Part shown: piece by piece, positions 55,668 to 62,046 of the stretch | Layout: every line of letters starts with the position of its first letter | How positions within the stretch are numbered: the stretch's first letter is position 1 | Assembly (NCBI GenBank): GCA_019638485.1 | Contig: JAHBTP010000001.1 | Location: 1,444,445 to 1,508,444, forward strand | Direction of reading: 5' to 3' | DNA from: Ferruginibacter sp. | Lineage (GTDB): Bacteria > Bacteroidota > Bacteroidia > Chitinophagales > Chitinophagaceae | Length of the DNA: 64,000 bases | Notes under the pieces: model-generated | What the model saw: only the letters and a program-made list of their open reading frames with translations | Told to the model about the DNA's origin: nothing | Databases searched by the model: none | Position numbers and translations under genes: made by a program

Positions 55668-56894
55668 CCTAATTAATGGAATGGAATTAATATCCTTACC
55701 GGGAAATTGAATAAAATATTTCCCTGCTTTATGATGAGGTAATTCTAATTTAAAAATACTTGTTTGGAGTGATGAACTTAATTTAACACGTTTTACAACA
55801 TTTCCCATTTCATTATAAATGTTAAGATGCCATTCTTTTTCGCTGGGTGGTAATACAAGACTTGTTAAACCTGTTGAAGGATTTGGGAAAATATAAGGTT
55901 GAAAAAGCATACTATTCGTTTTAAAATTCAACCTTATCACTTGCGAATAATAAACCTCTTCATTAGCACTTTTAATAGCCATTCTATAAAAATTATTCCC
56001 AATAGCAGGGTTCCCATCTAAATAAATACGCTGATTTCCAGGCCAATTACAATCTTCCCATTCCGTAATGGAGTCGAAATTATTTATTGCATTCATGCTG
56101 CGCTCCAGACGGCATTGTAATGCTTGTTCAAACCCATCTATTTTAAATGATACCAATGCATGGTTTTGATGTTGTGCAACTTTTAATATTCCTAAATTTA
56201 AAGCTACAGGCTGGAAGAAAATATCTCGTTGAATAACTCGGTTTTTTAACAACGTGTGTCCTTCAGGAGTAAGGTGTACACCATCTCCTAAGTTATAAAC
56301 CGGATTTATAATTATGGGAGGGTCTTGCACGATATCTGTCCAAAAATCAATAGAGAAAGCTCCAAATGTAGTTTCAATCAGATTTTTTAAACTACGTAAT
56401 TTTTCTCTTTCAACCTGTTGAACAAAATCATTTCGAGGTTGGGTGGTGGTGATATAACAACGAATATTCCTTGCATTGGCATAATCCTTCATTGTTTGAA
56501 GGCATTGAATAATTTCAGTTTCTGAGAAGACTGAATAGCCATTAGATGGAAAATTAATAATAATAACATCAGGTGGGGGATCAAAATTTACAGCCTTAGT
56601 TATATTAAAAGCAGGGTTTGGAGCGTTTCTATTAGCAGGAGGGGTATATCCTGTAGGCATTCCTATATAGCAATCAATTCCGGGGGTAGCAATATTATAT
56701 AGTGTATCAATAATACCGCGGTCTTTATAGTATTTACTTATTTTAAAAGCCCAGGCACTATCTCGCGGAATACTCGTATTTGGGAAATAGCCATAGGCAG
56801 TAGAAGACCCCATAACGCAGATTCGTTTAGGCTGAGCCTGCACCACGGTGAAAGTGAAAAGACAGAAAAGATAAGATATAATTGGTTTCCACAT
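55662..56894 (-). CDS. SGNH/GDSL-type hydrolase with T9SS sorting domain
   Basis: 410 residues from the ATG at 56894 (MWKPIISYLFCLFTFTVVQA gives a clean signal peptide; the frame runs 21 codons further upstream). The catalytic region has the nucleophile block ICVMGSSTAYGYF, an oxyanion block (DVIIINFPSNGYS) and the Asp-x-x-His block LGDGVHLTPEGHTLL. A beta domain and a T9SS C-terminal domain follow (YIFPNPSTGLTSLVLPPSEK … IPLIRL). It is probably an exported esterase or deacetylase. The substrate is unknown. Confidence 0.88.
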   Translation of the reverse strand: MWKPIISYLFCLFTFTVVQAQPKRICVMGSSTAYGYFPNTSIPRDSAWAFKISKYYKDRGIIDTLYNIATPGIDCYIGMPTGYTPPANRNAPNPAFNITKAVNFDPPPDVIIINFPSNGYSVFSETEIIQCLQTMKDYANARNIRCYITTTQPRNDFVQQVEREKLRSLKNLIETTFGAFSIDFWTDIVQDPPIIINPVYNLGDGVHLTPEGHTLLKNRVIQRDIFFQPVALNLGILKVAQHQNHALVSFKIDGFEQALQCRLERSMNAINNFDSITEWEDCNWPGNQRIYLDGNPAIGNNFYRMAIKSANEEVYYSQVIRLNFKTNSMLFQPYIFPNPSTGLTSLVLPPSEKEWHLNIYNEMGNVVKRVKLSSSLQTSIFKLELPHHKAGKYFIQFPGKDINSIPLIRL

Positions 56895-57046
56895 AGATAA
56901 TTGCCTTTGAAGGTTATTAAGAAAGAAACCTAACCAAATATATGAAAAAGCTATCATTTATTGGTTAAAATAAATGGATACAAGCTAATAGATTAGAAAT
57001 TGTCGTTGAATGTATTATTTTAGCAACCTGTACAAACTAACCCTAT

Positions 57047-57703
57047 ATGAACAACAAGCCCCCCGGCAATACCGAGATTTTAGCCTATCTTAAGGAACAA
57101 TATCCCGGAACCGGCTTCATGGATGGACTAAAAATACGTTACCGCCCTTTGATTTGTCCATTTTCAAATTTAATCTCATTAGCCAAACCGGGGGATAAGA
57201 TTGGTGATGTTGGATGCGGATCCGGGCAGTTTTTGTTGTTGATGTCGCATTTTGCAAGCCCATCGCAAGTATATGGAATTGAAATAAGTGAAAAACTAAT
57301 TGACAATGCAAATACTTTGTTTGCCAAGCAACCATTTGGAAGCTTTGCATTTGACACTTTTGACGGCATTCACTTTCCACCGGGCCTAGGTGAAATGGAC
57401 ATTATATATTTAATTGACGTGTTACACCATGTACCCAAGGCCAATCAGCAACAGTTTTTACAAAATTTAGTATCAGTAATGAAGTCCGGCTCACGATTAA
57501 TATTAAAGGATATAAATGGTGCCAGTGCGTTAGTTTGTTGTAATAAAATGCATGATATAATTTTTGCAGGAGAAATTGGAAATGAAATTTCTTTTTCAAA
57601 AGCAAAGCAATGGATAACCCAAGCAGGATTAAAAATAATTGAAGAGAGCAAAAAGAGAATGTATGTTTACCCCCACTACACCATTATTGCAGAAAAGCCG
57701 TAA
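57047..57703 (+). CDS. Class I SAM-dependent methyltransferase
   Basis: 218 residues with SAM motif I (IGDVGCGSGQFLLLM), the acidic residue of motif II in VYGIEISEKLID, and later motifs (MDIIYLIDVLHHVPKANQQQ, SGSRLILKDINGA). The acceptor is unknown. It is the first gene of a four-gene run with overlapping or abutting frames (membrane protein, UbiA-like, HAD), which suggests a lipid or glycolipid acceptor. Confidence 0.88.
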   Translation: MNNKPPGNTEILAYLKEQYPGTGFMDGLKIRYRPLICPFSNLISLAKPGDKIGDVGCGSGQFLLLMSHFASPSQVYGIEISEKLIDNANTLFAKQPFGSFAFDTFDGIHFPPGLGEMDIIYLIDVLHHVPKANQQQFLQNLVSVMKSGSRLILKDINGASALVCCNKMHDIIFAGEIGNEISFSKAKQWITQAGLKIIEESKKRMYVYPHYTIIAEKP

Positions 57704-58832
57704 GCCTGCCACATGGTTTATCTGCTTATGTTTAGCGATTCTTTCCGTTTATCCCATATATCGGAACTTTTACTATAGCAATGGTTTAAAGACTTATGAG
57801 CGTCATCAAGCCATCTTAGAAAAGAGATCAGAGTTTTACAATCCGTGGCAATACCGGATTTTAGCTCCAATGATGGTAGAAGGCATGTTATGGATTTATA
57901 ATCACACCATTGACAAACTCTATCCCATAGAACAAAAATTGCAATTTTCAATTCCAGACACATCAGGTTCTAATGCTGAAACTGCCGAATTTGTAAAGGT
58001 TATGCAAACACCCGGTGTGATGAAGTATATGATTGTGTTTGTTTTCTTCAGGTTTATTGAACATTTCATCATATTTGGTTTAGTATGGAGATTATGGAGT
58101 TATTTTGTAAGGAACCAATGGTTGATATTTTTTGGAATTTGCTTTTTAGCATTATCCATGGGAAATGCCGTTACAGCTGCCGACCTTTCATTTAATACTT
58201 ATTTGGATAATATTTTCTATATACTTACTGCTTTAATTATTTTAAAAAATGCTAATGCTTATTGGCTCATACCAATAACATTTTTTGCAGCATTTAATAG
58301 AGAAACAGGTTTGATGATACCCGCTTTATATTTTATTTCCAAAACGGGATTTGAGCAATTCTCATTTAAAAAACTAAATATCAAAAATATCCAATGGCCA
58401 AAGTTATCCGTATGGACACTAACCATAGGATTATATATAATTTTCTTTAGCATATTTATAGGGTTAAGGATGTATTTCGGATATCAGCCACAGCAGGTAT
58501 GGAAAGCTCCTGCCGGTTTACCTATGTTGAAATTAAATTTAATAAGTGCTGTTGGATTTAAGGGATATATGGAATTGATAGGAACGCTTACCATAATACC
58601 TTTTATTATACTATTAAAATTTAAAACATTTCCTCATCTCTTAAAGAAGTGGTTTTTATTTATGGTACCCATTTGGTTTGCTATTCATTTTGTTTCGGTG
58701 GTATCTTATCAAGGCAGATTATTTTTAGTTCCATTAATTTTAATTATGTTGCCTATGATGCTTTGGTTAATTGAAAACCGCAGTGAAGGGCAACTGAATC
58801 ATTCATCCCTTATCCAACAAGAAAAAAAATGA
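57663..58832 (+). CDS. Polytopic membrane protein, possible GT-C-like glycosyltransferase
   Basis: 389 residues from the ATG at 57663 (MFTPTTPLLQKSRKPATWFI); an ATG at 57639 would add 8. Either start lies inside the methyltransferase gene, an overlap of 41 or 65 bp. About eight membrane helices. A large periplasmic-side loop after helix 1 contains EFYNPWQYRILAPMMVEGM, and an internal FNRETGLMIPALYF is the kind of motif seen in uncharacterised GT-C-like surface glycopolymer proteins. The family is not certain. It overlaps the UbiA-like gene by 4 bp (ATGA). Confidence 0.75.
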   Translation: MFTPTTPLLQKSRKPATWFICLCLAILSVYPIYRNFYYSNGLKTYERHQAILEKRSEFYNPWQYRILAPMMVEGMLWIYNHTIDKLYPIEQKLQFSIPDTSGSNAETAEFVKVMQTPGVMKYMIVFVFFRFIEHFIIFGLVWRLWSYFVRNQWLIFFGICFLALSMGNAVTAADLSFNTYLDNIFYILTALIILKNANAYWLIPITFFAAFNRETGLMIPALYFISKTGFEQFSFKKLNIKNIQWPKLSVWTLTIGLYIIFFSIFIGLRMYFGYQPQQVWKAPAGLPMLKLNLISAVGFKGYMELIGTLTIIPFIILLKFKTFPHLLKKWFLFMVPIWFAIHFVSVVSYQGRLFLVPLILIMLPMMLWLIENRSEGQLNHSSLIQQEKK

Positions 58833-59719
58833 AAGCATTTATCAAACTCATTAGGCCAAAAGATTGGGCAAAAAATGTCTTTTTGCTTGTTCCTGTTTTT
58901 TTTGCCGGGGAGATTTTTAATACTGAAACACTTTTAAAAATATTTGGCGGCCTAATTTGCTTTAGTCTTGTGGCCAGTAGTATTTATATAATAAATGACT
59001 ATCGTGATATTGAAGACGATCGTCTTCATCCTACAAAAAAACTAAGACCTCTTGCAGCAGGCACAATATCAAAAGGTGCGGCAATTGTTACATGCATACT
59101 CTTTTTAATCGCAGGATTTTCTCTTGCATGGTTTATTAGAGATAAGTTTTTGTTTGTACTGGGTTTATATTTTTTATTAAATCTGGGATATTCCTTTGGA
59201 TTAAAAAACATTTCCATTTTAGACATTATCATTATTGCCATAGGATTTGTTTTAAGGGTAAAAGGTGGTGCAGTAATTGCATTTGTTGACTTAAGCGGTT
59301 GGCTTACCATTATGGTATTCCTTTTAGCTTTATTTATGGCAATAGCCAAGCGACGAGATGATGTATTGATAAAACTGGCATCCGGAACTGATATGCGTAA
59401 GGCAGTAAAAGGCTATAATTTGGAATTTATCAATTCGGCTATTTCACTAATTTGTGGTGTTATCATTGTATCCTATTTCATGTACACCATGTCGCCAGAA
59501 ATTGGGCAACGACTTGGTACACATCGTTTATATTATACATGCTTATTCGTATTAGCCGGAATATTTCGATATCTTCAATTGATTTATGTAAATCAACAAT
59601 CTGACTCGCCCACAAGAATTTTATATAAAGATCGCTTTATTCAGATTTCTATTTTACTGTGGGTAATTAGCTTTTATTTTATCCTTTATGTAAAGGACTT
59701 CACATTATTTAAATCATAA
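58829..59719 (+). CDS. UbiA-family prenyltransferase, decaprenyl-phosphate phosphoribosyltransferase type
   Basis: 296 residues, about nine membrane helices. The start (MKAFIKLIRPKDWAKNVFLL) and first Asp-rich motif (IINDYRDIEDDRLHPTKKLR, then PLAAG) are those of enzymes that transfer 5-phosphoribose from PRPP to polyprenyl phosphate, rather than of UbiA or MenA proper. The second conserved block (IIAIGFVLRVKGGAVIAFVD) also fits. The next gene is a HAD phosphatase that could remove the 5-phosphate. The membrane location is inner. Confidence 0.87.
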   Translation: MKAFIKLIRPKDWAKNVFLLVPVFFAGEIFNTETLLKIFGGLICFSLVASSIYIINDYRDIEDDRLHPTKKLRPLAAGTISKGAAIVTCILFLIAGFSLAWFIRDKFLFVLGLYFLLNLGYSFGLKNISILDIIIIAIGFVLRVKGGAVIAFVDLSGWLTIMVFLLALFMAIAKRRDDVLIKLASGTDMRKAVKGYNLEFINSAISLICGVIIVSYFMYTMSPEIGQRLGTHRLYYTCLFVLAGIFRYLQLIYVNQQSDSPTRILYKDRFIQISILLWVISFYFILYVKDFTLFKS

Positions 59720-59721
59720 TC

Positions 59722-60321
59722 TTGGCATCCTCTATTGCTTTTTTTGATTTTGACGGTACCATAACCCGTAGTGATACAATGTTTGCATTTTGTAAACATA
59801 CAGTAGGGATTGTTCCTTATACCTTAGGTATGGTGCGAACCTCACCATGGCTTGCAGGATTTAAAATGGGTATTTTAACGGCAACCCAAGCAAAAGAGAA
59901 GCTCTTGCAAACATTTTTTCACGGTGTAAAATTGGAGACCTTTAATAAATACTGTAATGATTTTTTCAATGAAGTAATTCCGCATTTATTAAGGGAAGAT
60001 GCCATGCAAGAAATAAGCTACCACAAGAAAAATAAAAATAAGGTAGTTGTGGTTTCAGCAAGTGCTGAAAATTGGATAAGAGACTTTTGTGATGCAGAAG
60101 GCATTGATTTAATAGCCACCCGGTTAGAGGTAGATACTGAAGAAAGAATCACAGGAAAATTATTAGGAATAAACTGCAATTACGAAGAAAAGGTAAACCG
60201 GATTAAAGCTGCTTATAATTTATCTTCCTACGACAAGATATATGCATACGGTGATTCTGACGGGGATAGGGCAATGTTACAAATTGCCACAGATTCATTC
60301 TACCAACGATTTACGAAATAA
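59722..60321 (+). CDS. HAD-IB family phosphatase
   Basis: 199 residues. HAD motif I is AFFDFDGTITRSDT, motif II the Ser in VVVVSASAENWIRDF, motif III a Lys in NYEEKVNRIK and motif IV YAYGDSDGDRAML. The start is a TTG at 59722, 2 bp after the UbiA-like stop; no ATG precedes motif I. The proximity suggests dephosphorylation of the UbiA product, giving a polyprenyl-phosphate ribose, but this is an inference from the neighbour only. Confidence 0.88.
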   Translation: MASSIAFFDFDGTITRSDTMFAFCKHTVGIVPYTLGMVRTSPWLAGFKMGILTATQAKEKLLQTFFHGVKLETFNKYCNDFFNEVIPHLLREDAMQEISYHKKNKNKVVVVSASAENWIRDFCDAEGIDLIATRLEVDTEERITGKLLGINCNYEEKVNRIKAAYNLSSYDKIYAYGDSDGDRAMLQIATDSFYQRFTK

Positions 60322-60430
60322 ACAGAAAAATACTCAATAAATTCTCTCTAACCTTAATTAAATTAAAGGGTAGATATACATTGGATTCAAATAGATGAGA
60401 TGTGGATTCATTTTAAGTTTCGTAAATCTA

Positions 60431-60646
60431 ATGGATAAATACTTCGAACAGGCCCTTAGAGACAATAGTCCAGGACAGATGAGGGACTACCATTTTTCTA
60501 CACTAAAGCGAATTTGGGAATTATTTAAATATGAGAAAATACCTCAAAACGGTGCAATATTGGTGAGAAAGCAAAAGGGAATGATTATTCTCGAACTCCT
60601 AAATTTGATTAAATCCCCGGGCCGGTATCCCCCTGACCCAATATAA
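60431..60646 (+). CDS. Doubtful short ORF whose 3' end runs into the repeat array
   Basis: 71 codons from the ATG at 60431 (12 more if the ATG at 60395 is used). The amino part (MDKYFEQALRDNSPGQMRDY, HFSTLKRIWELFKYEKIPQN) looks like helical protein sequence, but I recognise no family. The last dozen codons (IKSPGRYPPDPI) are made of repeat-type sequence beginning near 60615. It could be a gene remnant truncated by the repeat, or not a gene at all. Confidence 0.25.
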   Translation: MDKYFEQALRDNSPGQMRDYHFSTLKRIWELFKYEKIPQNGAILVRKQKGMIILELLNLIKSPGRYPPDPI

Positions 60647-60713
60647 AGATATGAAATTTAGGGGTGCGGAACAATACCTTACATAGGTACTTTGTGGGTA
60701 ACCACCCTTTTAG
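60615..60713 (+). repeat. Hairpin repeat, copy 1 (degenerate first arm)
   Basis: Starts with a CCCCGGGCCGG palindromic core, then CCCTGACCCAATATAAAG, GGAACAATACCT and the second arm TACCT…AGGTA followed by CTTTGTGGGT. It shows the same order of blocks as the other copies, but the first stem is worn. Confidence 0.6.
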
Positions 60714-60804
60714 TGAGGGGGCTACGCCCCCCACCCCAATTCAAAGTTCGGAGTATTTTAAACACAAAACAATACCCCAAATTCGGGATTTATGGAGCAT
60801 AACG
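60714..60804 (+). repeat. Hairpin repeat, copy 2
   Basis: First arm GGGGGC-TAC-GCCCCC (60717-60731), then CACCCCAATTCAAAGTTCGG, an A/T-rich linker, AAACACAAAACAATACCCC and AAATTCGGGATTTATGG. The wording is nearly identical to copy 7 at 61672-61761. Confidence 0.8.
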
Positions 60805-61294
60805 TTTATGCATAAGCGAAATTATTTCACCTATTAATTAAACACACGCTTCTTCATTTTAGTATTATTAAAAATTGTTTCTGATTTTAAAAATCATTCG
60901 CATTGTAATGAGCAAGGGTATCGCTTAAAACAACATTAATATTTAGAAGGTAGTTCAGCACTTTTTTTTCTTTATACAAATATAGCAACCTGAAGAAAAG
61001 GCTTGTGAAGGCAGATTAAAAATTTTCTCGCTACTCTACATCTAATATTGTATGGCTGTGCTTTTGTGCTACAATGAACTAAAATAATTTCCAGCATGAG
61101 GGGAATCTGTACACTTACGCTCTTATACGCTTTACTTAATAAATCTTTTACATCATCGTTCTAATGCCGGGTTGAAATGCAGTAGATTGAAAGAGAAAAA
61201 TAGCCTTTGAGCGGATTTTGGAACAATGAGCGTTTGGAAAAGGAAACCGGCGATTAAGAATATGAAAAAGAAAATATAAGAAGGAAAATGCTCC

Positions 61295-61374
61295 ACGGGA
61301 CCAATGCAAATTTCGTTTTTATTAAAACATGAAACAATCCCTCATCACGGTACTTTGTGTGTACTACCCCAAAC
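61295..61374 (+). repeat. Hairpin repeat, copy 3 (5' truncated)
   Basis: Lacks the first stem. Shares GCAAATTTCG…TTATT.AAACATG with copy 4, followed by AAACAATCCCTCATCACGG and TACTTTGTGTGTACTAC. Confidence 0.7.
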
Positions 61375-61469
61375 AGACGGGGAACTGGCGTTCCCGCCCT
61401 AAGCAAATTTCGCATTTATTGAAACATGGGACAATACCTCACTATGGTACTTTGTGTGTACTACTCCAA
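61375..61469 (+). repeat. Hairpin repeat, copy 4
   Basis: First arm GGGAAC-TGGC-GTTCCC (61380-61395), then GCCCTAAGCAAATTTCG, linker, GGACAATACCTCACTATGG and TACTTTGTGTGTACTAC. Confidence 0.8.
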
Positions 61470-61569
61470 GCAGACGGGGAACTGACGTTCCCACCCTAAA
61501 GGAAAGTTCTGAATTATTGCACTGTGAAACAATACCTCGGTTAGGTGCTTTTTGGGCTATTTTTGAAAA
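61470..61569 (+). repeat. Hairpin repeat, copy 5
   Basis: First arm GGGAAC-TGAC-GTTCCC (61477-61492), then ACCCTAAAGGAAAGTTC, linker, GAAACAATACCTCGGTTAGG and TGCTTTTTGGGCTA. Confidence 0.8.
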
Positions 61570-61671
61570 AAAGGGGAAACTGCGTTTCCCACCCCGGTTC
61601 AAAGTTCGAAGTTTTAAAAACACAAAACAATACCCTAATAAGGTACTTTATAGGGTAAAGTACCTTATCGG
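61570..61671 (+). repeat. Hairpin repeat, copy 6
   Basis: First arm GGGAAAC-TGC-GTTTCCC (61574-61590), one pair longer than copies 4 and 5. Then ACCCCGGTTCAAAGTTCG, linker, ACACAAAACAATACCCTAAT. The second arm region can also pair as GGTACTTT/AAAGTACC (61642-61664). Confidence 0.8.
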
Positions 61672-61761
61672 ACGGGGGCTACGTCCCCCACCCCAATTCA
61701 AAATTCGAATTATTTCAAACACTAAACAATACCCCAAATTCGGGATTTATGGGGTATAACG
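61672..61761 (+). repeat. Hairpin repeat, copy 7
   Basis: First arm GGGGGC-TAC-GTCCCC (61674-61688, one G-T pair), then CACCCCAATTCAAAATTCG, linker, ACACTAAACAATACCCC. A second arm pairs TACCCC with GGGGTA. Confidence 0.8.
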
Positions 61762-61992
61762 GTTGTGTATATGCGAATTTTAATCACAAACATTCTTGCA
61801 GTGAAATTTCAAGCCACTCAATTAGCTATTTTATCTATGGATTGATAACAACAAAAATAAATTTCTTATATCCACACAAACTTCAACCAGTCAACAATTA
61901 AATACAGTTCTTTATATAATGATTAGCTAACTCAAATAGAATGAACCAACATAAACATTGTAGAAATATTACAACCTATTTATTAACGAAAA

Positions 61993-62024
61993 GCAAAAAA
62001 GGTACCTCAAATTAGAGATACCTT
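61993..62024 (-). terminator. Terminator of the PKD-repeat T9SS protein gene
   Basis: On the minus strand AAGGTATCTC pairs with GAGGTACCTT (one T-G pair) across TAATTT, followed by more T residues. It lies about 23 bp after the stop codon. Confidence 0.92.
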
Positions 62025-62046
62025 TTTCTTTTTAAAAAAACCAGCA

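Larger units (their letters stand above)
60322..61998. other. Non-coding interval holding the hairpin-repeat array
   Basis: About 1.7 kb with no convincing gene apart from a doubtful short ORF (60431-60646). It contains six repeat copies in two groups (60615-60804 and 61295-61761). The 490 bp between them (60805-61294) is A+T-rich and shows neither repeat units nor a gene. Open frames inside the array (such as 61454-61759) are repeats read as codons. Confidence 0.7.

Noticed and set aside
57117..57651. Minus-strand ORFs opposite the methyltransferase gene
   Set aside because: Shadow frames of a clear SAM methyltransferase with intact motifs on the plus strand.
61399..61759. ORFs inside the repeat array (61399-61623 minus, 61454-61759 plus)
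   Set aside because: Their codons are repeat units; the resulting peptides repeat with the DNA and do not look like proteins.
60615..61761. CRISPR array
   Set aside because: Units are imperfect (about 80-100 nt, variable), have internal hairpins that differ between copies, and there are no constant short repeats with unique spacers and no cas genes.
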